From Nemopilema nomurai (Eukaryota > Cnidaria > Scyphozoa > Rhizostomeae > Rhizostomatidae): a DNA stretch of 64,000 bases. Below are positions 24,058 to 35,900 of the stretch, piece by piece. The stretch spans positions 710,777 through 774,776 of the forward strand of contig ML133450.1 in NCBI GenBank assembly GCA_003864495.1, read 5' to 3'. Below the pieces are notes generated by a model, which was given only the letters and a program-made list of their open reading frames with translations, ran no database searches and had not been told where the DNA came from. Both the position numbers and the translations under genes were made by a program. Each line of letters opens with the position of its first letter. Within the stretch, counting starts at the first letter, position 1.

Positions 24058-27000
24058 TCATTGAAAGACGAATTCATTTAGCATCGAAACCGTTAAATAA
24101 GCGAGGTAAATAATAATAAGAGTTACACCAACTAGCTTTGAGGTGTTGAACTTTAAAACGGGCAGAAAAACCAGGGCAGTTATGAGACTGGCGCCAAGGA
24201 ACGCAGTGGACAATATGTATTGCAAGTGACCACGGATGAGCTGGAAGGAAACAAAAACAAATGCTGAGCAATAAAGTAACTTAAAGACTGTGAATATTGA
24301 AATGCGTTGAAAGAACAAAACCCTTGCAACAAAGAATATTATTTGCTGGGCACCTCTCTTGGTAAATGATGCTAGGACAAAGTGCAGAAAAGCAAAGACA
24401 TGAAACCAAGTTAAATACATGAATACAATTATTGGACAGGCCACAACTAGAAGAATGTCAATAACCGAGGCAGTAATTGGAAGAAAGTTTCTTTAATGAA
24501 ACAGAAGCCAACAGCCAACGAATTTTAAAGCCATTTTAACGATTCTGATAATTTTTTCGTAGAAATTCAAATTAACACCGAAGCAATATCACAGCTTGGT
24601 TCAGTCAATTTCTGAGGCCATCCTAGAAGGGCAGGCCTAACTGCTATTAGACATTCAGACATCTGCGATATCATCTATTAGCAAACGCGTGATACGTACC
24701 ACTACATGACCGTTATGAGTGAGGGATGAAAACGTGCACGATATACCAACGCCCAACACCATGTCTGAAAATGTCTTAAGGTGAGACATGGGACAGACAA
24801 GAACAAGAGGACAGCCAATCAACAAGCAAAAAGACTGAACACAACATCAATAACGGACACTGTATTTTTGAAAAAGCACTGTCATTAGAACATCAAATTT
24901 AATAATAGTTAGTTCCCTATTTATGTGTTTATTAGTTTGGTTACTTTAGTTAAGCTAAAGAGATACAGGTAGTACCTAAACATCGAAGAAGGTTTAAAAA
25001 CCCATCATGTACATCTTTAGCAACTTTCATTTCGCATAAAACAAATAAAGGACTTTATCATCAAAAGGACTTTAAAAAAACTAAATATATCGCGAGATAT
25101 CAAATTTTTGGCAAAGGATACTGAGCAGCGGTCCACCATAACATGCTGCGATTGCCATGCGCGGTGCCCCATTTTTAGCCATGGCCATATTCGATATGAA
25201 ATCTGAAAAGGAAGAATATTGACATCTTCTGCTGCTTGTCTGTGAAGTGAAGATTTCGCTTTGGAAAAATGGGTGTTGCACTAACCGGCTCAGAACAAAT
25301 GCCGGTTGCTCAGTGATCAGCCTTTTAATGGTTACCTGATACGAAAAGTCAGTTTAGTCAACCTCCATTATTGCATTATCAGTGGTAATTCGAAGTTTAG
25401 CACTTTGCAGTGTGAAGTTTGCTACTTGGAGAAACAACCATTTATCCATTTATTCATTTATCCGGTCACGGTCAACCATTTATCCATTTATACATAGGAC
25501 CATTTATCCGGTCACGATCATCATATATTTTCTCCACTTGCATTCACTAACACAACGTATTTGATACTGAAAGCCAGTTTAACAAGGAAGGAAAATAAAA
25601 AAAATACCATTAATGATAAACTCGGACATTAATACATCCTTAGTCATGAAACAGTTTCTTGGCTGACATTAAGATGGTCAGCCAGTCACAGTAACTGGAC
25701 GTAGCAAGCATTTAGAAAGTCACAAGTGAGACATCATTCGCTAGAGGGGGATATCTGTTCTTTGACAACAGCACCATGGCGTGGAGGGTCTAACGCTCTC
25801 TCTCTAACTTAACTTTCGTGCGATGTCTAGATAATGGCAATAAGGCTGGCGAAAAATGATGAAACTAAAGTTAGTCTTGTTCCTTTCATTTTTAAGTCTC
25901 TTCCTCTCATCTGTTCCATGATAACAGTATCTTATCATTAAATTATAAGCTACAAATTGAAAATGTAAGAGGAAAGAAAGAAGTAAGGTCGCATACCTCC
26001 AATACTATTACCCCAGGCCAAAATTGTCAGGCCAAGGACAGCGTTGCTTATGCCTAGCGCCACTCCCAATGTCTGAGGAAAGCAAGAGACCGGATTAGCA
26101 AGGAAATTACGTCTCACATGGAATAAATCGCGAAAAAGGTATAATTCAATGACATTACTCTGATCCTGGTTTTTAATGTAAGTTTGTTTTAAAACAAAGA
26201 CTTGTATGTATGAAAATTGACTTTGTGTCCACCTTTGAAAGCATTCTACACAATCTGCTTGGGGCTCGCTTAACAAGTATGGCTTCTAATTACCGTAAAA
26301 AAAAACAAGCGGCAGGAAACAAGCCAAATCACAGAAACTGCAACATTAGGACTAATATTTAGCGCTGGTAAATAGAAATGGTTAATCGGTATAGGTTCGC
26401 GGCATAGGATTGTCTGTGTATTAGGCCAATGTCTTGACAAAGTCGAGCGCCAGCGTAGCGGACCGCCAGCTTTGCACGAAAGGCCTATTAGAGACGCGGG
26501 AGTTATCCCCTACCGATGATGCAGCGAACTTAACTATGGGCCTGTTAATCCAGCAAAATTATTGTAAGCGAAACTCGTCATTACCTTGAGTAGATTGACA
26601 ATCTCTTGTGCTATAGCGTAGATCCAAATGACGGAAACAATGAAGCCAGCCATCGCAAATAACTACAAGAAAATTGTTTAGTCCTAAACAACTTATTTGT
26701 ATGTGAAAAACTACAAGAGAAAACAGCAGTCTACATTGAAGCAACATCAACACTGAGTCATAACATTGTGTAATGACAAGAAACGAGAATATTTCAATAT
26801 GTATCAATTGATTTTCTTGTCAGACAAAAAGTGCTTAAAGTAAACAAAATCAGAGTTCTGTGTTCTGTACCTTTATAAAGTCTCGCGGTACAAAATATAT
26901 GTCTTTATGAAATATTCAGTTAAATGATAACGTTGTATTTTTGATATACTGTATTAAGGCTAAAGAATTGTAAGCATCGAGTGGAACCATTATACTTCTA

Positions 27001-30000
27001 AAATACGGTCATAACATGGCCAATCATAAGACTCTCATTTGTCTTTCGATCCAGAATTGGCTATTGATTTGGTCTACTTTTGGTCATTTTCCAAAATGTA
27101 CATAATCTGAGGAGAGCCGGTCGAAATAAGTATGCAAAAATCATAATGTTTAGTATTGTAACGACGAGTATAATATTTATTTGGAAACTTACAAAATGGA
27201 ATCTGGGAGGCTTCTGCCTTGAAGTTGTCAGCATAATTGTCAGGGCAAAAACTGCTCCAATAATTAACAGTATCTCCCAAACCACAATGCCCTCAACAAC
27301 ATTAACAAACGCATCTACAAAAATGGTGTTTTGTTAAAAGCCGGGTTAGACTCTGTGCAATGTATGTAAATTGGTGGAGCTGTCTTAAAAATTGAACGAA
27401 AGATGAGAACTGTTTGGGTGGAACTAACAGGGAGTGACAAAGAAATAAAAGTCGTCATTGGCAATGACTTAAAGGTTGATTGATTTATCGGGTAATCGAT
27501 TGATTGGTTGATCAGTTGGTCGATTGATCGGTTGATCGATTGCATGTCACCATTTCAGAGCATGAAAAATATAAACTATCGAAATCTATAAAACTTCACT
27601 ACCCTAATTGACAAAGCAATATTCTATTGCAGAAAAAATTCATGCTTTTTAGTATTAAAAGCTTGGCATTAGGACAAAAGCGAATCACCTGTAGTGATGA
27701 AGGCACAGGTAACTGGACTGACGAGACACTGGAACATGATCAGGGGTTTGTTCCATCGGTAGCCTTTAACATCAACATCAATCACAGGATTGGTAAGACT
27801 CAGAACGACCTCCAAAGGAACCTACAAGCACAAGAAAGAGCTAAGTACTAGTTTGCAATGTTAAACATCATAGGAACAATTGTATATGTTTAGGGGTGTC
27901 GGCGTGTTGGGATAACTTCAGAGTGAAAAGTTCGCCGAATTACTGGGGTTTTGTTGAGAGGCAAACAATAAAATGTAAAAAAATATATTAATGGTATCTT
28001 ATGAAGTTTCCAATACTTAGATGAAACCTAATAGAAGAAAATTTGCAGTAAGTAGACATTTCCAAAATAATTAAAATTTCACATACATTGCTTTGGCATG
28101 GGTAGTATTAAAAGATCTTGTCTTATAAGTGTAAAGTCATTTTCTTGGACATTTCATAAGATGTCGTTTAAACTGTTAAAAAAGCCTTCGATTCAACAAA
28201 ATCTCCCACCAAGGATCGCTGCTTCGTTTCTTGTCTTAAGCAATTAGAAAGGAAACTACCTTAAAAACGTCAAAAAACTTCCAGAACAAAGCCTTCGTTT
28301 TCCATTCTTTATAAGCGAATCCAGTTAGCCTTTCAGAAATATTCTCATCAGGGAAATCTTCGTTATCTTGTACAAGATCTGTTGACGGACAAAATAAAAA
28401 GTCAGAGCAAAGCTAACATTTACTTCGACAAATTCAATGTTATAGCACAATAAGAGAAAATAAAAACTATCGAAATAAAGGCAAAAAGAAAGGATAAACA
28501 TATGAAGGTTTATGAGTAGCCTCCAAGCCCAATTGCTTTTCTCTAAAGAAAACGAGTCTTGAATAAGAATTCTAAAATAAAGTACCTTCGTTTTCTCCAG
28601 TCGTTGTATTGCTGATGCTATTAACTGCATCGTGATGACGATGCTGAGCTCCAGCCACGTGGAATCGGTTGCCATGGTCGAATTCCGTGAAATCTGCACT
28701 CGCATCAAGATCGGTGATGAAATCCCTACGTCGGGGCTGTCCCCTGCTAGAAACATCTGCTTACAGGAATCAAAAGAAATGACTTACACTTTGAACTATG
28801 CCCAAGAGGAATAGTAGTTACCGGAGTAAATGTCCAAAACCAAGCTTAACCTATGTGTAAATAAATACTTTGTAATTTCATTATACTGTGGACATGTTTT
28901 ATGGTGTTTTATAATGACAGATATCTGAACAAGGTTACTTTCAAGGACTCTGGTTTTCTACAGCTAGCAGCTTCTAAAGCTTGTAGCAAACACTGGAATT
29001 ATTATGTCAACTTTCACGTGCATCTATGTAAAAAGTGGGGAGCCTCTCTTTACTGGATATTGACAACAACAACAGCAACAACTGGCAACTGCAATTGGAA
29101 TCTGGCGGGGAATATCGATTTAAAAAACAACGGCAATGGCAAAATAGATACCCAGAAATCCATTAATTGCTACCTGTAGTGTGTTCTCTTTCTAAACTTT
29201 TATTCTCACTTCCCGGATTAACGATACGCTCTGTTGAGATGGAAGTTGCCCGCCTCGCTCTGATGGTCCTATTTACAGCTTGGCCCGCGATAACGAGTGT
29301 GACGTAGATGACATAGAGAACGATGAAGCCTATGAGAGGAGGGAAACTGCGTTGAGTGAATTGAGAGCACGCAAACAGGCAGAGCGTTAAAAACAAACGG
29401 AGAATTAAATGCTTGTAAGAAATGCTGCTTTTCATACCAATGGCTTCAGCGGTCTGAATGCTTTTCCGATACATGACAGCGAATGTCCAGCTGACCGCGC
29501 TCAAGTAAAAGACAAGGTCGCGAATAAATGGCCTTCTTGCCACTTTGAAGGAGTTCCGTAGCTGGATACTGCCAGCCACTACGGTAGTCACAAAAATCCC
29601 CGCGCCTGAAACAAGGTGAAATTATTTTCGCATTTTTTCTCTAAAAAGTCTTAATAAACACCCACATTTGGGGCTTTTAGAGAAATTTGAAGAAAATGCA
29701 CTAGGAGGATTCAAAGTCAGCAATGACGTGATGGGAACAAAGTATGTTATTAAAACAGAAGTGAGGCCCTGACGTCAACTTCAGAATTGAGGCCTATTCT
29801 GGCCCACTGAGTCCCGGAAGAACTGAGACCCTACAGATAAATAATTCTCATCTCTTTCAGATGCTTGAAGTTCTGGGCACGTTTTTTAAGGCACCCAATC
29901 TTCCTTAAAAGCTTTCATTTTATGGAACTATACTAAGGTATTCTGTCTGTGACAGCTGGAAACAAAAGAGTTTAAATGAGGTTTGAAAGCGGAGCAAAAC

Positions 30001-32465
30001 TAACCAAACAACTCCTGGAAAGCAAGAGCAGAACTGTTTTGTCCTTCGGATGTCAAAGCAGCTAAAACGCTGAAAATATCAGGAGCTCCATTGCCAAGAG
30101 CAAGAAGTGTGACTCCCTGTATTTTGTAAAGGCAAATCAATAAACAGAATGTACATTTTCCTCAAAATTTTTTGTCTCTGACAAATTACTGTTTAAACTG
30201 TGGTGGTTATTAGGGGCCAGAGTACAAAGCCCTTCCCCTATTAAATCTCTAGTTGAAACTGTTTGATATCATGTACATTACCACCATTTATACAAGTAGC
30301 CAGCACCTACTTCACTTGTCCTAAAGAAGTTCTTAAACAGCTTCTTCAAAGCAGTTTTCAGTAGTACAAGCAAGGCATTTTGACAAGAAATAACAAAATT
30401 CATAGAGAGTGCAGGGAAACAACCAACCAGGAAATAAAAATTATCTTTAAACTTCCTCGTAGATGTCAATCTGGCCATATGACTGTTGCTTTAGCACAGA
30501 GAGGTTGTAAAATTTAAAAAAAAATTGCTACTTGACCTCTACTTTGTAGCCTGATTTAACATGACAATGTCATGAAAGGGAAATGATTGGTGTTGAAAAG
30601 GATACTGCAACACTATCACTCATGTGCAGGGCTTTGGAGAATGTCTTCAAACACGGACAGAAACTAGAAGTGTGATGAATTGGCAAATATCAAACTTGCA
30701 AGCCAAGTTACATTAACAGATGAGATACTTGTCAACTGGTAGCAAAAAATAAACTTGGGTAGAAATAACGAAAATCATTGTTCAAGAAAAGATACTGAAA
30801 CATGGCCATTTCATTGCCTTCTTGACTTTCAATTTCCAAACCCACAGTCAAAAATCATCATAAGATTCTCTTTTGTTTTCCTTTTTTAAAATCTTTCTTA
30901 ATTGTTAATTTTCAACCACTGACAATTTAACAACAATATTAATATAACAAAGAATTAAAAAATTATCAATGTTCCTTCAAATAAAATGAAAATAAACTTA
31001 CAATTTTTCTGCTGTGAGGCCAAGCGCAATGAAAAGATAAATCAACAAAAGAAGCTAAAAAGAATAGAATTATCTTGCAACACAAACACAAAAATTCAAA
31101 GTTAAAAAATGATAACATCAAATATAAAAATAGGTCCCTGACCTCTGGACATAATGTACAACCTGAAACCAATAGGACTATTGAAAAAAACCATCTAAAT
31201 TTGGTATTTCCCGTCATTTTCAAAATACTATCGTATTAAAAGCCAATGATTGAATACCAACAGGTTATTTTCTAGGCAGATTGAGCATTGACCTACATCA
31301 GCATGCTTTGCTTTTTGCATGGAGATAACATGATGCATGGAGACCTTGTTATGACAAGCCCAAAACATCACTGAATTGAACCAAATTGACTTGCATTTCA
31401 ACGTAAACAAGTTAAGCCTAGACATAGGAAAAGTTAATGAAAGGTAAATTGATGAATGAAATCACACCATTTATTGTATACTGTCATTTATTGCATAGGC
31501 CCAACTAGAACAGATTTAAGACAGTTATGAGTATACCACATAATGTGGCAGAATGCTTAGTAAATTATAATTAACAACTTACAAGGATTACTAATGCCCA
31601 TGAGGAATAGCCTTTGAAATAACAGAAAACAAAGTTGTTGTATTGGATAAAGCCAGATGAGTATCTGCAATCACTTGTGTCTTTGACAAAGCAGCACTGG
31701 TAAGAAGAGTTGAAGCCCCTGACATCTGCGCAGTCAACCTTATGATAAGAAAAACAGATTTATGTAAATAAGCAGGTTATGAAGAAGAATAATCACCAAT
31801 CAAATTTGGGGTATTTGGACCACAAAAATATTGTTATAGCTTTTATGCTGTAGCACTCACAGTAAAAAACGTTTATATGAAATGAAAGCTATGAAGTGGA
31901 TGCAAAAATTTTCAGAATTGATTAAAATTTAGATTCTACGCAATAACCAGTTATCTTTATCATTATTCTTCATGCGAAAAGTTCATAAAGTCTTAAATGT
32001 TGTAACAAGAATATCGCCAATTAGTTACAAAAAATCTGCCGTGAGAAATGCAGAAAGTCTCTGTGCAAGCCAGGGTGCTTTGACACGAAAATTGACTTCC
32101 TAAAAGGAAGTTTTCTAGACATTGCTTGGCACCCGGGTATTTTACCAGCAACATTTACTTTCTTCCTATTTTCATTTAACTCTGAGTTACTTACTGCTAG
32201 GTATAGGAGCGGTAATAAAAAATGCAGATATTTCTTCAAGACTGTTGTTTTGATTTGTTTACCACTTCATGCACCCCCTTCCCCACGACTCCAGAAAATC
32301 GTAACAAACCTCCTGCTTCTTCTTAGCTTCGGGATGGTCATCTGAATTAATAATCGATAGTTTTCCGTCCCTTGATCTCGCTTGAATTGACAAACAACTA
32401 CTGCCAACGATCACAAACAGAAGTACCATCCTCTGTATGACCTTGCAGCCGGGTGATTTGGGCAT
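24058..32465 (-). CDS. SLC8B1: Mitochondrial sodium/calcium exchanger, NCLX type (SLC8B1), 16 exons
   Basis: Exons in order: 32465-32310, 31738-31583, 31054-31002, 30663-30606, 30116-30005, 29605-29438, 29329-29174, 28756-28586, 28378-28260, 27821-27689, 27314-27193, 26662-26585, 26072-25997, 25202-25122, 24764-24700 and 24240-24058. Phases close to 628 aa. An N-terminal hydrophobic presequence (MVLLFVIVGSSCLSIQA) is followed by a Cys-rich loop, then TM helices into the alpha-1 repeat GVTLLALGNGAPDIFSVLAA. Next come VTTVVAGSI and ARRPFIRDLVFYLSAV, a hydrophilic loop (exons 7-9), and the alpha-2 repeat LGISNAVLGLTILAWGNSIG with DFISNMAMAKNGAPRMAIAA. NCLX exports Ca2+ from the mitochondrial matrix in exchange for Na+ (or Li+). 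Exon 1 uses a weak donor, GTTTGT. Other SLC8/SLC24 members lack this N-terminal Cys loop arrangement. Confidence 0.93.
25438..25519. repeat. Degenerate CATTTATC repeat in an NCLX intron
   Basis: CCATTTATCC/CATTTATTCATTTATCC words recur, and CCATTTATCCGGTCACG occurs twice about 60 bp apart. The repeat lies in the intron between the exons at 25,997 and 25,202. Confidence 0.75.
27476..27543. repeat. Degenerate GATT/GATC tetranucleotide repeat in an NCLX intron
   Basis: About 68 bp of imperfect TTGATTGATCGG-type repeats, intronic. Confidence 0.8.
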
Positions 32466-33840
32466 GATTCAAACTCCTCTACTTAAACTGCAGACACAGC
32501 AAAAGACCCGACACTTTGCGGCGTAATTTTCTACCAATTCCTTACATTTAACAGGTTGGTTATTTCTGAATTGACAGCACGTGAATACGCTAGTAAACAG
32601 GAAGGCAATCACGAGATGACACAGTTTCGAAATTATTGATTTATTGACCGTGCCTCGCTCTGAATCTTCCTGCGGCTGCTGCAATCCCACAATCCTTCAG
32701 GTATCCCAGAATTCTCGAGTAGTATAAATAGCTCTTCACGTGCGAAATGTCTCTCTCGACCATGTGTGAAGACAGTCAAGTAGTGGCAGTTATGATGACA
32801 GTAAAAGGCATGGTATGTCCGCAGAATTTGTTCGAATCTAAGGTCCAACGTGTGAATGTTCTGTAAAAGTCGTTGTCTAAAGTACTAATTAAGAAATTTA
32901 GGCCAGATGGATTGAGTGTGCTCTAGAGGTGGTTTTATAGCGCGGTACCTTGCCTCTCCAGGATTCATTGTTCCTAGGTTAATGTTCCACAAAGTTATAG
33001 CAAAATCACGTTTCACTGGTGCCGTTGATCAACTGTCGGCCATAAGAACTTGATATCAAAAGTGATTGAAATTCTGGCAGCAATTCTGCCGCGATGTCTG
33101 TGTTGAGGACGTACTTAACTACCCTGAGCAAGTTTGAGGGCCAGGCCCAACAGAACACTCCTGTTATAGAAAGAAAGAAGCAGCTTTCCCACACATTTAA
33201 AACCTCTTGGTGGCACTCAGCTAAATTTTGCTATTTACATTCTGATTGAGGATCCAAAATAACTGCAGCTATAAATTCGAAGGTGGCATTGGAAATCTTT
33301 AAGTGTGACCATGGTGTCTCCAAGCAAAAGTGGAAGGTAAAAAAAATGGACACCATGGGATGGTAGTAACTTTAACGTGATAGTAGACAGTCGTTCGTAT
33401 GGTTGCAGTGGCAGGTCAATGCCTGGTTTGGTTTTGTGTTAGGACACGTAAAAAGCCTAAAACTGAATAAGAAAAGTCACACCTACAATTTTGTCGACCA
33501 GGTCCGCTTCAAACCATGTGCGATTTGGCGGCAGACGAGAAGTGAATTCAAGTCGCAGCATGGATCTACAAACCAGCAGTTTATACCGGACTATATGGCA
33601 GAGTTTAAACCGCATTAGAACTGTACGTTTTTGATATATTTTCTTGTCGATGTCTCTTATAATCTCTATAGTGTAGGAATTTCACCAAGAAGTCTGTAAT
33701 TAGCTTTAGTTTTTTGCCCGTTTTGTGACTTATTATCTGAAAATGCAAAAGTGCACAAGGATATAGGTACTTGCTTTACTAAAACTTTCTTTACACCAAG
33801 TGCATTAAATTATATATATATATTTAGCCCACCGTATAAT
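32466..33840. other. Divergent spacer between NCLX and the snoRNA host gene
   Basis: Contains the NCLX 5' leader and promoter on the minus strand and presumably the promoter and first exon of the plus-strand snoRNA host. A TATAAATAG stands on the plus strand near 32,723, but too far from the host's first mapped donor (33,840/33,841) to assign. A (TA)n tract lies at ~33,811-33,823. Confidence 0.45.
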
Positions 33841-33942
33841 GTGAGTAATGTAGATATAATCGGCCTGTTTTTCTTGCTGATTTTACTTCTAAGTTAGAAG
33901 GCAAGGAGCTCACCTGTTGAGTTTGATCTGTAGATTTTGTTT

Positions 33943-34036
33943 CAGCGCTGTGATGATCGACTTATAGGGACATATGAGAGCTTTTATGCTCTTTGATTTT
34001 AATTTAGCAATTGATAGTGCAGAATCTGAGCGTTGG
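33943..34036 (+). ncRNA. SNORD74: Box C/D snoRNA, U74-like (copy 1)
   Basis: Terminal stem CAGCGC/GCGTTG, C box GTGATGA at 33950-33956 and D box CTGA at 34026-34029. The antisense block before the degenerate D' box reads TATAGGGACAT, as in the vertebrate U74 D' guide (GGTAGGGACAT, from memory). U74 guides 2'-O-methylation of 28S rRNA. The segment upstream of D differs from vertebrate U74. It lies in the first mapped intron, 33841-34130. Confidence 0.7.
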
Positions 34037-34320
34037 AATTTTATTCTTCTTGAAGTTTCTTATCAAAAAGGTGCTATTGATTATTATGGTTTTTCGTGAT
34101 TTTTAAGAAATTATTTTTGTCTCACCATAGGTAACCACAAGTTTCAATTATGGCTGCCACGTGTTATGTTTCCCATGTACCATGCGTTTGGTTCCACGAA
34201 TCAGAAGTTAATAATGAACCTACAGAACTTGCTTCGTTGTTGAGAAAAGGTATATATGTGTAGTAAGAATGTTTCATGCTTCTGGTTCAAGTTTAGACTA
34301 ATTAAGTATATTAATTTTGT

Positions 34321-34409
34321 CAGTGCAATGATGATTACTCATAGGGACATATGAGAGGAAACTCTTTGATTTTAAAAGAGGAATTGATAGTGGCAGAATC
34401 TGAGCACTG
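34321..34409 (+). ncRNA. SNORD74: Box C/D snoRNA, U74-like (copy 2)
   Basis: Perfect terminal stem CAGTGC/GCACTG, C box ATGATGA at 34328-34334, D box CTGA at 34400-34403. It shares the CATAGGGACATATGAGAG guide block, the following CTCTTTGATTTT, and ATTGATAGTG(G)CAGAATCTGA with copy 1. It is therefore a paralogue of the snoRNA at 33,943 in the next intron, with diverged stem and spacers. Confidence 0.72.
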
Positions 34410-34713
34410 GAAATAAGACCAATTCATCTGCAAACTGCACATATCCACTGCGAAGAAGGAATGTATGAAGTAAGAATAGCCCATAATCAGTTTGCAGTAA
34501 GAAACTTGTTAATGTCTAATGTGTACTTTTGCTGTATATAAAAGGAGAGTGACAAATAGTTTGTTTTTCAGGCAGACATTGAATTTGGGTTGTGCACCTG
34601 CCATTTGTTGCAAGGAATATGGCCACCTTAGCATGTGGAGTTTCAATACAAGGTTTAATTGATTTTATTACTTCTGTTTATATTTGTCAATAGCTTGAAA
34701 CATTGTTGAAACT

Positions 34714-34790
34714 GGCTGCCAGTGATGTAATCTGTTTGCTACTACTGAATGACAGTGATTAGATTGACCACCAAGATCTCTGAGGCAGCC
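34714..34790 (+). ncRNA. SNORD24: Box C/D snoRNA, U24-like with a U76-type D' guide
   Basis: Perfect 7-bp stem GGCTGCC/GGCAGCC, C box AGTGATGT, D' box CTGA at 34745-34748, C'-like TGATTA and D box CTGA at 34780-34783. The D guide ACCACCAAGATCT is complementary to the conserved 28S segment AGATCTTGGTGGT, as in U24. The D' guide TTTGCTACTA pairs with the adjacent 28S TAGTAGCAAA. By the fifth-nucleotide rule the D' guide points to the A that human U76 modifies, and the D guide to the C that U24 modifies. A yeast-like dual U24 is the natural reading. Confidence 0.85.
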
Positions 34791-35151
34791 TATCTATAAA
34801 GGTAATAGCAAATTCTAATTGATGCTGACATGTGCTCAAATGCCAAAGTCTCAAAAACTCTTTTGTCTTTTAAGCAGGCTGATGAATATCCACTTGTTTT
34901 CCCTTAATTTTCCAGGTGAGAGTTTTTTTCTATTTTATGAGAATGATTTTTTTAGGCAGTATAGCTCAATATTAAAAACTATTTTCTTTTTGCTCAAGAA
35001 ATATATTTCTTTACTATTAATGTATGGCATACTGCTGATGTAGAGAAAGCATTCCTTGAATGGTTTTGTGTATAACCGCACACAATTGCAGTTGAATGTT
35101 TTAGAGCGTCTATTCCTTATCTATGATTTAAAAGCTTTTCTTGGTTTTGTT

Positions 35152-35238
35152 CAAGGGCATCAAGTGATGAGTTCATAGTTCAACTGATCTCCTGATTATT
35201 ATATATTATTTCTTTCGCTCCTAACTGATGATGCCTTG
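35152..35238 (+). ncRNA. SNORD80: Box C/D snoRNA, U80-like (copy 1)
   Basis: Terminal stem GGCATCA/TGATGCC, C box GTGATGA at 35164-35170, D box CTGA at 35225-35228. The D guide CTTTCGCTCCTA pairs with 28S TAGGGGCGAAAG (one G-U pair) and matches the U80 guide. The D' guide CATAGTTCAA before CTGA pairs with 28S TTGAACTATG, also as in U80. It lies in the intron 34916-35323. Confidence 0.88.
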
Positions 35239-35422
35239 GGGTATTTACTTAAAAAGTTTTGTCCAATTGAATTGGCTTTACGAAGAATTTGTTGCTTAAA
35301 TACTTTTCTCTTGTTTCCATTAGGATCTGGCATCAATGCAATTGGGTTTCCATCGGTAAGTGTCTGGAGTTTAAATAGTAGTTGTAAGGTACTATTGATC
35401 TATAGGTTTTCACCGTTTGTTC

Positions 35423-35504
35423 AAGGGCATCAAGTGATGAGCTCATAGTTCAACTGATCTCCTGATTATTTTTACTTCTTTCGCTCCTATCTGATGATGC
35501 CCTT
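35423..35504 (+). ncRNA. SNORD80: Box C/D snoRNA, U80-like (copy 2)
   Basis: Perfect 10-bp stem AAGGGCATCA/TGATGCCCTT, C box GTGATGA at 35434-35440, D box CTGA at 35491-35494. The D-guide region CTTTCGCTCCTATCTGATG is identical to what I recall of human U80. The D' guide CATAGTTCAACTGA is shared with copy 1, 271 bp upstream in the preceding intron, showing a recent duplication of a snoRNA-exon unit. Confidence 0.9.
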
Positions 35505-35694
35505 AACTCTTGGTAGAAGACAGTTTGGTTTTTTTAATGTTGAATGCAGCAAATGGTAATTAACTTCCTCGAATTCCCTTCCTTTGATAGATGTTGGACC
35601 TGCACACCTCCAACTTGCCAAGATTGTAGTTCATCTCATTTAATCTGTTGGTATGTATATATAACTTCATTATTTTTCTTCATTAAAAAAATAC

Positions 35695-35774
35695 CAACTG
35701 CTGGTATGATGACAGATTTTATGCTGACCCCACAGTGGAGGCTTAATTGACTACAATTCTCTGAGCAGCAGTTG
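35695..35774 (+). ncRNA. Box C/D snoRNA, target not assigned
   Basis: Terminal stem CAACTGCTG/CAGCAGTTG, C box ATGATGA at 35706-35712, D' box CTGA at 35724-35727 and D box CTGA at 35761-35764. The antisense candidates are GACAGATTTTATG before D' and TTGACTACAATTCT before D. I could not place either on rRNA or snRNA from memory. It lies in the intron after the exon 35591-35650. Confidence 0.75.
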
Positions 35775-35900
35775 TCTTGTGTTATATTTTACGTTTCTAT
35801 TGTTGGTGGATTCAGTTTGCTACATTGGCTTTGTGGGTGTGAACAAATCACCCATATTTCTTCCTGCTCTCCAAATGCAGAATGTGTTACAGAAAAGTTA

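Larger units (their letters stand above)
33780..35900 (+). ncRNA. GAS5-like non-coding snoRNA host gene (ends approximate)
   Basis: Six box C/D snoRNAs in one orientation alternate with short exons, one snoRNA per intron. Mapped exons are: an exon ending at 33,840 (donor GTGAGT), 34131-34249, an exon starting at 34572, 34877-34915, 35324-35355 and 35591-35650 (donor GTATGT). Most have CAG/TAG acceptors and GT donors. The exons carry no shared reading frame: the longest, 34131-34249, has an open ATG frame that stops a few codons into the next exon. This is the hallmark of a snoRNA host such as GAS5/SNHG genes, where the introns are the product. In vertebrates U74 and U80 are both in GAS5, while U24 is in RPL7A. 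The true 5' and 3' ends were not located. Confidence 0.7.

Noticed and set aside
35030..35110. Possible seventh snoRNA around CTGCTGATGTAG
   Set aside because: No purine before the C-box-like word, no D box at the right distance and no terminal stem.
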